A stretch of 63,292 bases of DNA from an uncultured Spartobacteria bacterium (GTDB lineage Bacteria > Verrucomicrobiota > Verrucomicrobiia > Chthoniobacterales > Chthoniobacteraceae): contig CAIXGS010000010.1 in assembly GCA_903919125.1 (NCBI GenBank), forward strand, positions 1 through 63,292, read 5' to 3'. Positions 1-15,000 of the stretch are shown one piece after another. Under the pieces are notes generated by a model that saw only the letters and a list, made by a program, of their open reading frames with translations, was not told the origin of the DNA and did no database searches. Made by a program: the position numbers and the translations under genes. Position 1 is the first letter of the stretch. Every line of letters starts with the position of its first letter.

Positions 1-3000
1 AGAACGTTCACGAACCGCGTGGAGACGTCTGCAACCAGACCGGTCACAGGCATCAGCTCGTAACTCGAAGCCTTCTCACCGGTCAGCGACAGACCGCTCA
101 CCATCACGGGCTTTGCTGCGCCAATGTTCGAGGAGTCGAATGACCCAGCAGCCGTGCCCGAGAGAACGACGTCGTCGCCGAATAGAATGGAGCCGTCTGC
201 AAGCGTTGGAACTCCGACGAGCGGCGCCTGCGTGGTGGCATCGTACACACGATTCAAAGCTGATATCCCCCCGAAGAACACTTGGCGCGGCAACACGTTC
301 AGAGTGCGCACTTGCGGTTGAGCGGCGGCTAAACTTGGAGTCTCTGGCAGAGTCGCCTGCACCACTAGCGATCCTGCGCCCGTGAGAATGAGGGTGCTTC
401 CGTTCAGAGTTCCTGGCCCGCTCAACACCGTCAACGTCGCTGGCAAGTTCGACGAGGTCGTTGTGGTTAAAGTGAACGGTTCGTCACCGTAAGTTTTCAG
501 CGTAGGCGCATCGAAGGTCAGGGTCTGCAGAGGCTTCACGATAGTGCCCGCGCCAGTGAAGTTATAGACCTGCGCGCCATTTTGGAGTAACACAGTCGCT
601 CCAGCGGCTGCGTTGACGATGGCTCCGGCTGGGACTGCATCCGGACCGTCCAACACCAACGTGCCACTTAAAACTCTGACGCTCTCGGTTAAGGAATTGC
701 TGCCGGTGAGCATCATTGTACCCAAGCCGTTTTTCGTTAAATCAAAGCCGCCCGAAACATTGCCGAGCACCAAGGAGCCGCCCCTTACAGTGACCGTCGT
801 GTTCGCTGCAAGAGTGATGGAGCTGGCGCTCAGATCCAAATCTTGCGAGCCGATAAAGGTGAAGTCGCCATTCCAGATTTGCGGCAACGCTGCGAGGGCG
901 CTTCCGGAGAAGGACGCGTCCAAAGTGGTGCCTTGATTGATGGTCAGCGTTCCGGTACCCAACGCGCTTGGACTGCCGAGAACCAACGTCCCCTGTGCCA
1001 AAGTCGTCCCGCCGGAATACGTGTTGGCGCCGGATAGCGTCCAAGCGCCTGTCCCCTGCTTGAAGAGCGACGTAGTGTTCGTCGGGCTGTTGTCGTTAAT
1101 GACGCCGGCCAATTCGCCAGCCCCAAAGGTCGAGCCTTGCAACACAAGCGTCTTCGCACCCTCGCCCGTCGCGAGCACTGGGCCAGTGAACAGCAAGAGA
1201 CCGCCGCCCGATTGATCGAGGAACGCGCCGCCCGTGGTGCCTGCGAGATTGAGCGGGCGCGACGTAGTTTCGCCGGAACCGGAGTACACGAGCGCAGCAG
1301 ACGAAGAAAGCGAGCCAAGGTCGATTATGACGTTAGCAGGATCGGTTGGCGCGCCAAGAGAGCTGGAACCGATAGAAGCAGGACGATCCGAAACACCCTT
1401 GCGAATCAACTGGTTACCTGAATCTGCCACGTAAATAGTCCCCAATCCATCCACCGCTACGGTGGCGAGACTGTTAAAGCGTGCGGCACTTCCAAGCCCA
1501 TCTGCGTAGCCCGATTGTCCAAGGACCCCAGCAATGGTGCTCACCTCGCCGCTACTCGTAATCTTTCGGATCAATTGGCCACCTGAATCTACCACGTACA
1601 CATTTCCCATACCGTCCACTGTCACGCCTTGGGGACTATAGAACCGCGCAACGCTCGCAATCCCATCGGCATAACCAGGTTGCACATTTCCCCATGGATC
1701 CACCACACGCACTCCAGCAAATGTGCTCACCTCGCCGCCACTCGTAATCTTTCGAATGACGCAGTTGCCTGCATCCGACACGTACACATTCCCCATACCA
1801 TCCACCGTCACGCTGTTTGGCCAGTTGAACCGCGCGGCACTTCCAATTCCATCTGCGTAGCCAGATTGAGTATAGCCCCATGGATCCACCACACGCAGAC
1901 CAGCAAACGTACTCACCTCGCCGCTAGGCGTGATCTTGCGAATGACGCAGTTGCTACCATCCGACACGTACACATTCCCCATACCATCCACCGTCACGCT
2001 GTTTGGCCAGTTGAACCGCGCGGCACTTCCAATTCCATCTGCATAGCCCCATTGTCCAGAAACTCCAGCAAGGGTGCTCACCTCGCCACTACTCGTGATC
2101 TTTCGAATGACGTGGTTACCTGAGTCTGCCACGTACACGTTCCCCAAACTATCCACCGCCACGCCTTGGGGACTATGGAACCGCGCAACGCTTGCAATCC
2201 CATCTGCGTAACCGTGTACCGGCTCTCCCCATTGATCCGACACCCGCACTCCAGCAAACGTGCTCACCTCGCCGCTGCTAGTGATCTTTCGAATGACGTG
2301 GTTACCTGAGTCCGCCACGTACACATTCCTCGAGCCATCCACCGCTAGGCCAAAGGGCCAGGTGAACCGCGCGCCGCGAGCAGTTCCGTCCGTGTAGCCC
2401 CATTCTCCATTTATACCCGCGAGGGTCGTCCAATTGTACAAACCACTGCCCACACTCGGGCTCAAGGAGCTCACGCCCAAAGCACCACTTTGGATGGACG
2501 TCTTGCCAGTGTAAGTGTTCGCGCCGGTCAGCGTGATTATGCCGTTCCCTATCTTGGTGAGCGAGGACGTTCCCGAGAGCACAACAGAAGTTTCACCAGA
2601 GACGTTTCCGCCCCCGAGCACTGCGCTCGAACCTGGGACGTACCCAAACGCGCCGCCGCCTTGAACGCCCATCAACTGCGCGCCATTCTTCAATAGGACG
2701 GTGGTTCCAGGGGAGGCGTTGACGACTGCGCCCGGAGGCAGCGCGTTGATGCCATCGAGAATGAGCGTCCCAGCGAGCACGTTTGTGGCGCCGGTGTAGG
2801 TGTTGAAACCGGATAGGACCAATGTCCCCAGGCCGGTTTTGGTCAGACCGGCGTTGCCCGAAATATTGCCCACAGTCAGCGTGGAAGCCACAACAGTAAG
2901 TTCGGAGTTTGCCGTTAAGAATGCAGCTCCGGGGCTCAAGTCGAGTCCATTGGAACCTAGGAACGTAAAGCTGCCATTCCAATGGGCTGGCGTTGCTGGG

Positions 3001-6000
3001 AACACAACCCCGGGCAACACATCCAGAGCGACTCCTGGATTAATGGTTAGCGAGCCCGTACCCAACGCGCTTGGGCTGCCGAGAACCAACGTCCCCTGTG
3101 CCAAAGTCGTCCCGCCGGAATACGTGTTAGCGCCGGATAGCGTCCAGCGACCGGAGCCCTGTTTGAAGAGCGACGTCGTGTTCGTCGGGCTGTTGTCGTT
3201 AATGACGCCGGCCAATTCGCCTGCGCCGAAAGTCGAGCCTTGCAACACGAGAGTCTTCGCACCCTCGCCCGTCGCGAGCACTGGGCCCGTGAACCGCAAG
3301 AGACCGCCGCCCGATTGATCGAGCAACGCGCCGCCAGTGGTGCCTGCGAGATTGAGCGGGCGCGCCGTAGTTTCGCCGTTGCCTGAGTACACGAGCGCGG
3401 CAGACGAAGAAAGTGAGCCAAGGTCGATGGTGGCGTTCGCCGGATCGGTTGGCGCTCCAAGGGAACTGGAAGCGAGAGAAGCAGAGCGATCCGGAGCGCC
3501 TTTGCGAATTAAGCAGTTATTACTATCTGCCACGTAAACAATCCCCGAACCATCCACCGCAACACCTCTTGGGTAGAAGAACCGTGCGCTACTACCAGTC
3601 CCGTCCGCATAGCCCCATTCTCCATTTGCTCCAGCGAGAGTACTCACAGCGCCGCCACTCGTGATCTTCCGAATCAGGCTGTTACCGGTATCCGCCACAT
3701 ACACATTCCCAGAGTCGTCCACCGTTATACCAGCGGGGGTATTGAACAGCGCGTTGATGCCAGTACCATCCGCATAGCCAGATTGCCCATTCGCTCCAGC
3801 GAGGGTACTTACACTGCCGCTAGGCGTGATCTTGCGAATCGCATGGTTCCACATGTCTGCCACGTACACGTTCCCCGAGCCATCCACCGTCATACCAGTG
3901 GGGGCATTGAACAGCGCGTTACTACCAGTCCCATCCGCATAGCCAGATTGCCCATTTGCTCCAGCGAGGGTACTCACCTCGCCACCACTAATCTTGCGAA
4001 TCACTTGGTTGCCCGTATCTGCCACGTAAACAATCCCCGAACCATCCACCGCCACACCTCTGGGGTAGAGGAATCGAGCGTTTCCACCAATTCCATCCAC
4101 ATAGCCAGATTGATTATTTGCTCCCGCAAGGGTACTCACCTCGCCGCTACTCGTGATCTTGCGAATCACATGGTTGGACACGTCTGCCACATACACATTC
4201 CCAAAGCCATCCACCGCTGTACCTTGGGGGTAATTGAACCGCGCATTAATACCAGTCCCATCTGCGTAGCCCCATTGTTCAGAGGCCCCAGCAAACGTGC
4301 TCACTTCACCGCTTCTTGTGATCTTTCGAATCACGTGGTTATACATGTCTGCCACGTACACATTCCCAGAGCCATCCACCGCCACGCCTTGGGGACAATT
4401 GAACCGCGCGTCACCGGCGGTTCCATCCGCATAGCCTTGCTGAGGCGCTCCAGCCAACGTCGTCCAATTGTACATACCGCTGCCGACAATCGAGTTCAAC
4501 GAGCTCACCCCCAACGCACCACTTTGGATGGACGTCTTGCCAGTGTAGGTGTTCGCGCCAATCAGCGTGAGGGTGCCGCTGCCAATCTTCGTCAGCGAGG
4601 AGGCTCCCGAGAGTATGACGGACGTTTCGCCGGAGACGTTTCCGCCTCCAAGCACTGCGCTCGAACCTGGGACGTATCCAAACGCGCCGCCGCCTTGAAC
4701 GCCCATCAACTGCGCGCCATTCTTCAATAGGACGGTCGCTCCAGGGGAGGCGTTGACGACTGCGCCCGGAGGCAGCGCGTTGATGCCATCGAGAATGAGC
4801 GTCCCAGCGAGCACGTTTGTGGCGCCGGTGTAGGTGTTGAAACCGGATAGGATCAACGTTCCAAGACCAGTTTTGGTCAGACCAGCATTACCCGAAATAT
4901 TGCCCACAGTGAGCGTGGAGGCCACGACAGTGAGTTCGGCGTTTGCCGTTAAGAATGCAGCGCCGAGGCTCAAGTCGAGTACATTGGAACCTAGGAACGT
5001 AAAGCTGCCATTCCAATGGGCTGGCGTTGCTGGGAACGCAACCTCGGGCAACACATCCAGAGCGGCGCCTGGATTAATGGTTAGCGAGCCGGTACCCAAC
5101 GCGCTTGGGCTGCCGAGAACCAACGTCCCCTGCGCCAAAGTCGTCCCGCCGGAATACGTGTTGGCGCCGGATAGCGTCCAGCGACCGGAGCCCTGTTTGA
5201 AGAGCGACGTAGTGTTTGTCGGGCTGTTGTCGTTAATGACGCCGGCCAATTCGCCTGCGCCGAAGGTCGAGCCTTGCAACACGAGCGTCTTCGCACCCTC
5301 GCCCGTCGCGATGACTGGGCCCGTGAACCGCAAGAGACCGCCGCCTGCCTGATCCAGCAACGCGCCACCCGTGGTGCCTGCGAGATTGAGCGGGCGCGCC
5401 GTCGTTTCGCCGGAACCGGAGTACACGAGCGCGGCAGACGAAGAGAGCGAGCCAAGGTCGATGGTGGCATTAGCCGGATCGGTTGGTGCTCCAAGGGAAC
5501 TGGAAACGAGAGAAGCAGAGCGATCCATAACGCCTTTGCGAATCAGACTGTTATTGGTATCCGCCACGTAAACAATCCCCGCACCATCCACCGCTACGCC
5601 GAGGGGGTAATTAAACCGGGCGTTACTACCAGTACCATCTGCATAGATCGCTTGGTTATAGCTCCCACCTAAAGTGCTCACCTCGCCGCTACTCGTGATC
5701 TTTCGAATCACGCAGTTGTTTGGATCTGCGACGTACACGTTCCCCGAGCCATCCACCGCCACGCCTCGAGGATAAGTGAACCGCGCGTTGCTACCAGTCC
5801 CATCCGCATAGCCCGCTTGCCCAGGTGCCCCAGCAAAGGTGCTTACTTCGCCGCTACTCGTGATCTTTCGAATCACTTGATTGTATGCATCTGCCACGTA
5901 GACGTTCCCCGAGCCATCCACCGCCACGCCTTGGGGGTAGTAAAATAGAGCGTTGGTACCAACCCCATCGACATAGCCCGTTTGCCCATAGACACCGGCT

Positions 6001-9000
6001 AAAGTGCTTACCTCGCCGCTACTCGTGATTTTTCGAATCACTTGGCCATACTCGTCTGCAACGTACACATTCCCGGAACCATCCACCGCCACAGCCTTCG
6101 GCCACTGGAAACGTGCATCGCGACCAGTGCCATCTACGTGCCCCCCTTGCCCAGAGGCTCCCGCTAGAGTGGTTACCTCTCCACTACTCGTGATCTTTCG
6201 AATTAGTCGGTTACCTGAATCTGCCACGTACACATTGCCAGCAGCGTCCGTCGCCACGCCTTGGGGGCCGCTGAACGTTGCATTACTACCGATCCCATCT
6301 GTAGCGCCCCAAGCGCCACCGGCGAAGGTACTCACCTCGCCTCTGCTCGTGATCTTTCGAATCCCATTATTGTTTGGATCCGCGACGTAAACATTCCCAG
6401 CGCCATCCGTTGCCACGCTGGAGGGCCCGGCAAACCGCGCGCCACTACCAGTCCCGTCCGAATAGCCCCATTCTCCAGCTATTCCAGCGAGAGTCGTCCA
6501 ATTGTACATACCGCTGCTCACAATCGAGTTCAGCGAGCTTACTCCCAACGCACCGCTTTGGATGGACGTCTTGCCCGTGTAGGTGCTTGCGCCAGTCAAC
6601 GTAAGGATGCCGGTGCCGACCTTCGTCAACGTCGAAGACCCAGTGAGGAGCAGGCCCGTGCTGCGCGAAACGTCATCTGCCCCGAGGGTGATACTACCGG
6701 AGTACGAGAGGACTCCCGCGCCGGTGTAATTCACTAAATTCGCTCCGTTTTGCAGAACCACCAAGGCGCCAGAAGCCACCGTCAACGCTGACCCCGTGGG
6801 GAGCGCAGTTGGCCCATCAATGATGAGCGTCCCTTCCAGAACGGTGGTGGGGCCAGTGTAATTATTAGGCCCGGAAAGCGTGACGGTGTTCGGCCCGATT
6901 TTCTGCAACGAACCGCCGCCGGACACCGGAGTGGAGAACGTGAAGTTGCCAGATGAGCTGGCAGGCAGGAAATCGGCCCCTGAAGCGGTGTTACCGGAGA
7001 TTTCGGTAGCCGAAAGCGCGCGATTCCACAAGCGCACTTCAGCGTAGGTTGCGCTGGTATTTGTGCTGTTTGGATAATGAGACTTGCCCAGCCAGAACAC
7101 GTTGGAAGACCGCTCGGAGAGCGTGTGCCCGGCAATAGAAGTGTAGCAAAGCAGCTCGCCATCTCGATAAAAAGAGGCCGTAGAACTAGCCGAATCCCAG
7201 ACAAAGGCCCAGTGGTACACTCGGCCCAAGACCAGCGGGGAGACGCCGCCAGGGGGCGCCACGATGCCACTGAAGGGCTCAAGAGCCATGAACGGATAAC
7301 TGGTGTTCTCACCCATTGCAAACTCGGTCAACAACTCAGTGCCGGTGTTGAATCCATCTCCGAATTCGAAAATCCGAGGGTAATAACTCGACTCATCCAG
7401 CGAAGCCCAGACTTCAACCGTAAGATCCGTCAGTCCGGACAATAAGCCAGAAGGCATATTGGCGTAACTCGCCATGAAGTCAGGTCCACCCGACATTTTG
7501 AGGGCGCCTCCCGAAACAAACGCGTTGGGTGTGCCCGAGGGAGTAAAGATCACGCCATCGGCACTTCCAACCGAGTCCCTAAACACGCTACCGGCGACTT
7601 CGTTAAAGGACCAGCGATGGGTGAGGCCCTGCGGATTCAGAGGCGTTGCGCCAACACGGAGGGACGCGCCATCTGACAGGGTCACAGGGCCCTGACCGGC
7701 TCCTGCTGGCGAGTTCACCAACAGTGCGCCGCCGATCACATTGAGGTTTCCGGTGAATGTATTTTGCCCTGCGAGAAGCAAAGTGCCGTTACCAGCCTTA
7801 GTGAGAGTTGCCGAACCCGACACAATACCGTCCACTTCGAAGAGCGGCGCGTCTACCGTCACCGTCAACGCGGTGGGGATGGATACAGAACCAACTCCGG
7901 TGTTGAGAGAGAAGGCTCCATTTACGGCAAAGTTGCCGAGCCAGATTTGGTTCAAGGAACCCGACAAAGTCAACGCGCCGGGATAAGCGTTGCCCAAGTT
8001 GCCGCCAAGAATAGTGAGCGTGCCAGAACCCAGAGCGGAGGGATTTCCAAGGTTCAATATGCCTTGCGAAAGGGTGGTGCCACCGGAATACGTGTTCACG
8101 CCAGAGAGCGTCCAAGTGCCTGTCCCCTGCTTGAAGATCGCGGTTTTCGCCACGCTGCCATTGTCGGCGATGGAAACAGTGATTTGCGCGGATCCGCCGG
8201 TAGAACCTTGCAAGGTCAACGTCTTGAAGCCTGCGCCGGTGGAGGTGACTCCGCCCGTGAACACGAGAGTCCCCCAGCCAGATTGATCAAGCACACCGCC
8301 ACCAGCGAGGCCGCCAGCCCATTCAGAGTTGGAGATCGAGAATACGGAAAAATTATCGACGCTATGTTTGTTGCATAAACCACCGCAGCGACCGGCGAAG
8401 CCAAATTGCCAACCGGATTTGTCCGTGGTGCCGTAGTCGGAACCCAAGTCAACGTTGCTCATGACAACCGCGCCACCCACTGAAAGGGAAAGCTGATTCG
8501 CGTTATCAATGTTGATGACGACTTTTTTGTAATCATTCCCCGTCAGAGTCACATTGGCGGTTTGCAACAGGTTCCCATTCAAGGATACGGACACTCTCTG
8601 TTCTCCATATTCCACTAGAGAAACCACTAAACCGGTGTAGGTCATTCCCGATTCGTCACCGTGGGGATACCCGATTAAACCATAGTTGAAACTCGTGCCG
8701 TCGGCCCCGTTAGCGTCGGCCACGCGGTAATCAAATTGGGCCGTGAACACAGTTGGGTTGGAAGCCAGCGCATCGAATAATAAGTACCCAGCGGTACTGC
8801 TTTGCGCGGGTGTTAACACACATTCCCCATTTGAAATGGTGGCATTGCCGTAAACGGAAGCGCCGACAGGAAGCGTCGAGAAGTCGGCCGAAATGTACGT
8901 AGTTACCGGCTGGCCGCCCGCGAGGTTGATCACGCGGTCGGTGGTCTGAGACGGGCCGGTAATAATCAGCGAACCCGAAGCAGAAAGGCTCCCGAGGTCA

Positions 9001-12000
9001 ATGGTTCCATTAGCCGCAGTGGTGGGTGCACCCAGCGAACTAAAGGGATTGCCGCCAACCACACTGTTCAAGCTCGAAACACTCAGTGCGCCGTTCCACA
9101 CCGAAGACTTGCCCGTGTAAGAACCCTCACCCCTGATGGTAACGTTCCCCGCGCCGACCTTGGTCAACGTGGAACTACCAGAGAGTACGACCCCAAAGTT
9201 GCCGTCGACATCGCCGCCACCGACCACAGTGGGCACGGCGGGTGAGCCTACCCCGTAAACCAACAAGCCCTCGCCGTTAAAGGACTGAGGTTGCGCCCCA
9301 TTTTGCAGGATCACCGTTGCGCCCTCAGCTACCGTGAGCGCGGAGCCTGCCGGCAGTGAGTTTGCTCCATCAAAAATGAGCATTCCAGCAAGAACCGTCG
9401 TGGTTCCAGTGTAAGTGTTGACGCCGGAGAGCGTGACGGAGCCTTGACCGGTCTTGGAAAGATTGATCGTGCCGCCACCAGCGATAGAGCCACTGAAAGA
9501 GGACCAGCCCCACGCCGGGTTCAATACCAGCGTCCCTGCGGTGAGGCTGTTCGTGTTGAGCACTACGCCGCCACCAAAGAGAGAGTCGGAGAGCGAATTA
9601 ACGGTTTGCGTACTCCCATTGAGATCCAGAGTCGCTCCCATGTCCAAACTGACGTCCGTGAGGCTGGGCAACGATGACCCCGGAGCCGTGCCGGTCGCAG
9701 CCACCAAACGGAGGGTGCCCGCGCTGAGCACCGTGGCTCCCTGGTAATCGAGCGTGCCGGAAAGTGAGACCACCCCGGAGCCGGTGACAAGCAACGTCCC
9801 AAAACCGCTAATCGCATTCCCATACTCCCCGAGCGAGCCGGGTGCAAAGTTCAAGTAAGCCCCGTTGGATAGGGTCAGCGGGCCGCTACCAAGGGCTCCG
9901 CTGGCACCGACCCACAAACTGCCGCCAGAGACAGTCGTGCCACCCGTGTAGGAATTCGAACCGGAGAGAATCCAGGTGCCAGTCCCCTGCTTCGCAAGTG
10001 AGGTCTTGTTCGTGGCGCTGTTATCCACGATGGCTCCTGCGATTTCGCCTACCGCAGTGGAGGAACCGAGCAGCGTGAGCGTTTTAGATCCGGCGCCGGT
10101 TGCTGTAAGGTCGCTCGTAAACTTGACTTCGCCGGTTCCGATGAGGTTGATCTGGCCTCCACCCGTGGTGCCCGCGAGGTTGAGGACGCGATCGGTGATG
10201 AAGCCGTCGCCGTCGATTGTCAGGGTGGCCGTGCTGGAGAGGCTACCGAGGTCAATCGTGCCATTCGCGGCGGTCAAAGGCGCACCGAGATTACTCGTGG
10301 TCGAACCGTTGAGGACGCTGTTGAGCGAATTGACCAGAAGATTGCCGCTCGAAATGACCGTCTTACCCGTGAAAGAGTTAGCGCCGGAAATGGTGATGGC
10401 ACCTACTCCTGACTTGGTGAGGCCGCCTTCGCCAGAAAGGATGCCGGACAGTATGCCTGTTGTCACAGAACCATTGCCGATGGTTGAATCTGCGTCTGAA
10501 GCGAGAGAGAGATTGGAGGAGCCAACGAAATTGGCCGCCTTCGCCCCGCCCTGAAGACGGATGACTCCTGTGCCGAGGGTGGTGACAGTCGAGGTGCTCG
10601 GCATCGAGTTCGCCCCTACGAAGACGAGCGTTCCAGCGGAGACCGTCGTCGCTCCGGTGTAGGTGTTACTACCAGCGAGGATGAGCGTTCCAGAGCCGGA
10701 TTTCGTCAACGGGTAGGCGCCACTGAGATTGCCGCCGATTTTCAGAGAACCGGACACGACATTGATATTCGGGGCAACCGACAGGGTGATGGCGCCTGTA
10801 CCAAGGGAAAGACTCGCGGAACCCTGATAGGCAAGACTGCCGCCCAACAGGATCGGGTTGTTCGAGGAGAGCGTCAGATCACTGTCTGCAGCGAGGGCGC
10901 CACCGATGATGGAGAGGGAGCCCGTGCCGAGCGCAGTGGCGTTGGCTAGTTTCAGCGTGCCGGAAGCGAGCTTTATGCCTCCCGAGAACGTGTTGGCCCC
11001 GGATAATGTCAGGGTTGCGGAACCGGAGGAGAGGATTTGCCCCGCACCGACAATCGGGAAGTCGAAGGTTCCATCCGTCGGATTGTTCAGAACCACGGAC
11101 GCACCGCCGGCGATGGAAAGCGTTCCAGTGCCGAGCGCGGCGTTAGATGACAACACCAAACTACCCTCGGAAACGGTGGTTCCCCCGGAGTAGGAGTTTG
11201 ACCCAGTTAGATACGCGCTCGAGCTGCGCACCTTACGCACGGAACCCGAACCCGTGATTGAATTGAGGAAGGTAGGATTGGTCGGATTTGTCGGAACCGT
11301 AAACACATTCTCCGAACCAGCAGCCGTGCTCGCTGCAATCTCGGTGGCGGAAAGGGCGCGGTTATACAGACGCACCTCGCGGAACGACTGGTTGGCCGAG
11401 CCATCCCATGCGTAAGGGGAGCGCCCGAGGTAGAATACGTTACTAGAAACTTCGGACAGCGTGTGACCCGCGATGGACAGCGTAGAAAGCAGCGTTCCAT
11501 CCCGGTAGAGGCGCAATTGGGAGTTTGCGGCATCCCACACGAGTGCATAATGATAAACCTGCCCATACACCGTACTCGCGTTGTAGATGGCATTATAAGA
11601 ACCTAGGGCTCTGGCGCTCAGTTGGCCTTGGGTGTTAGATCCCCCGTTCAGCGGATTTACAAATAGAGTCTTCTCGATTCCAGCGTTGAAATCCTCGACG
11701 TCATTGAAGGCAAAAACGTAAGGCCAAGATGCGGTCGCGTTGATCGAACTCCAGACTTCTAAAGTCATGGAAGTCAGGCCATTCAGCATCCCTGCTGGAA
11801 GCTTGACGTAGCTTGCGCCCGCGCGAGTGGCGCCGTTCAAAGTGATGGTTCCTGAACCCAGAGTTGCGCTGGAAGAGTAGCCGTTAGGCGTGACAATGGC
11901 CCCATTTGCGGAGCCCACCGAATCCGCCAGAGAGGTACCGGCGATTTCATTAAATGACCAACGATGGGTGAGGCCGTCGGGCAGACCATCAACAGAGCTC

Positions 12001-15000
12001 AGGATCACAGATGAGCCCGTCCCAGTGGAAATCGTGCCCGAGCCGGCGGCGTTTCCGGAATTGAGCTGCAGGGTGCCACCGGTGAGGTTGACCGAGGAGA
12101 GATTGTTGGACCCGCTGAGGACCAGCGTGCCATCGCCAGACTTCGTCAGCGCACCGCCACCGGAGATGGAACCGTCAAACTGGAGGGTTGCGCCATTCAC
12201 CGTGAGGGTGCGGTCGCCAATCATCGTGATGTTGCTGGAAGCGAAGCTGAGATTACTGGAACCAAGGAATCCGAAGTCGCCACTCCAAGTGAGCGCTGGA
12301 TTCCCCAGAATCATGAGGGGCGAGCCGTTATCGAGGTAGCCTCCGCTAAACGTGACGGAACCCGTCCCGAGTGCACTGGCATTGCCCAGTACGAGCGTTC
12401 CCTGCGCAAGGGTCGTGCCACCCGAGTAGGTGCTCGCGGCCGCGAGGGTCCACGTGCCGGTGCCCTTCTTCAGAAGCGATGTCTTGTTCGACACGCTGTT
12501 GTCCACGATCGCTCCGGATAGTTGCCCCGTGCCGGCTGAGGAGCCCTGCAGCGTCAGCGTCTTCGAACCTGCGCCAGTCGCTGTTAACGTGCTCGAGAAC
12601 ACAAGCGCACCAGAGCCTGATTGGTCGATCACGCCGCCACCCGTCGTTCCGGCCAAATTAATCACGCGATCGGTGGTCTGAGCTGAACCTGTCACCAGCA
12701 GCGTTCCCGTGGCGGTCAGGCTACCGAGATCGATGGTGCCATTTGCAGCTGTTGTCGGGGCCCCTAGAGAGCTCGACGAGGCGCCACCGAAGACCTTGTT
12801 TAAGGTTGAAACACTCAGGGCGCCACTCTGAATCCACGTCTTGCCCGTGAAGGAGCCGGAATTGAGTAGCGTGACGCTGCCAGTGCCGACCTTCGTCAAA
12901 CTCGAGGAGCCTGAAAGCAGGATATTCGAACTGCCAGTCCCGTCACCGGCCCCCGTCGAGACCGCCACCCCTGCGCCATAAACGAGTGAGCCCGCTCCGA
13001 GGAAGGAGCCGACCTGCGCCCCGTTCTGCAGCAATACCGTGGCGCCAGCGGCGGCTGATAGAGCCGAACCGACAGGGAGCGCGTTTGCGCCATTGATAAT
13101 CAGGGTGCCAGCGAGAACCGTCGTCGAGCCGGTGTAGGTGTTCGTCCCGGAAAGAATCATCGTTCCCGTGCCGTCCTTGCCTAGCCCATAGGCGCCGGAG
13201 ACGTTTGCGACACTCAAGGACGGCGTTGAAATGCCTGCGAGAACTGCGATTTCCTGCGCGCTGAGCGCCCGCGAGTACAGCGAGAAGTCGTCGATCGATC
13301 CGTTGAAGAAATTGTTGCTGTCCCGATAATCCTTGCCGATGGCAAAATCGGTCCCCACGTGGGTAAGATCAGGCCCAGTGATCGTACCGGCCGGCAAACC
13401 GTCGACGTAGTAGGTCCCCGTCGTCCCGTTTTTGACAAAGGCGACGTGCCGCCAGGAGCCGGAATTGACGGTCTGCGTCGAGGTGGCTCCGTTGAATCCG
13501 AAGCTGACATTGTAGTCCCAGTACTTCAAGGACCCGCCTACAACGATGAAGGCCTGCTGGCCGTCCATGTTTGTGATCGAGCGCCCAAGGGTCATTATGG
13601 AGCCATCGCCTGAGGTCTTGATCCAAGCCGAGATAGTCATCTGCGAACCCGGTACCTGGCTCAGGCTGGAACGGTAAAGGAAGCTCGAGCTTCCGTTAAA
13701 CGATGCAGCCCCGCTCACAGATCCATCCCATCCCACTCCATAGGTCACGCCTGTGCTGGAGGTAAAAGCCTGAGCGTTCGCGGAGGCATCGGTGCCGTCG
13801 CCGTTGAACGCATACGAAGCAATCACGCCTCCCGTAGGCATCCCCGCGCCAGCAACCGTCACGGTGGAGTTCGATTGCAGAACCAAGCTGCCAGCCGTCA
13901 AATCGAGTGAGCCGCTGGTCAGGATGTTGAAGTTGCCGTTCCAGATATTGGTTGAAGCGGGCAGAATGAAAGGCGAAGCCACTTCAATCGTAACCCCTGA
14001 GTTGAGAGTGAGACTGCCCGTTCCGAGCGCGCCTGCCGTGCCAAGTCTTAGCGTCCCCTGAGAAACCGTGGTGCCGCCGGAATAGGTGTTGGTCCCAGAG
14101 AGGGTCCATTTGCCGGTCCCCTGCTTCAAGAGCGCCGTCGTATTGGTTCCGCTGTTGTTGGCGATCACTCCCGATATTTTGCCAGTGCCGCTGGTGGATC
14201 CCTGCAAGGTGAGCGTCTTCGCACCCGCGCCGGTCGCAGTCACACTGCCCGAGAGGAGAAGTTCGCCGGTGCCCGACTGATCAATCACACCGCCACCCGT
14301 CGTCCCAGCCAAGTTGATCACACGGTCAGTGGTCTGGGCTGAACCCGTCACGAGGAGCGTTCCCGTAGCGGTCAGGCTACCGAGATCAATTGTTCCATTA
14401 GCCGCTGTTACGGGAGCACCGAGCGAACTCGAGGCCGTGCCTCCGGTGACCTTGTTGAGCGTTGAGACGCTCAAAGCGCCCGCCTGAATCGCGGTCTTCC
14501 CAGTGTAAGAACTCAGCACGGCGAGCGTCGTCGTGCCATTGCCAGTCTTGGTAAGTGTCGAGGACCCACTAATGACAATGGCGCTGTTGCCAGAGACATC
14601 CCCTGCCCCGATCACAACAGGTGAACCCGCCGCATAGGCGACGTTGCCTCCGCCCGAGTAAGAAGCGATTGAGGCACCGTTTTGCAGGAGGATCGTGGAA
14701 CCGGTTCCCGCAGACACAGCGGAACCCAGAGGCAACGCATTGGCACCGTCGATGATGAGAGTCCCAGCGAGCAAAGTCGTGGCTCCGGTGTAGGTGTTGT
14801 TGCCGGAAATGACGAGCGTGCCTGGGCCGTCCTTACTGAGCCCGTAGGCGCCGGAAATGCTGGCCACACTCAGAGAACCTGCGTTGACGGTCACCGTGGA
14901 ATTCGCGGTAAGTGCCAATGAACCTGCAGCCATGTCTAGGGAGCTGGAGCCAAGGAACGTGAAGCTGCCGTTCCAAACTTTGCTGAGCGCAGGAAGGGTT

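Noticed and set aside
3783-4730. Plus-strand open frame of 315 codons with repeated H-V-x-x-P-R-x-I-H-R-H phrases
   Set aside because: It is the complement of NHL block B and the neighbouring cassette; its repeats mirror the minus-strand repeats. Similar plus-strand frames at 1629-2123, 2800-3318, 4834-5352, 9976-10554, 15366-16034, 22561-23199 and 30969-31910 are rejected for the same reason.
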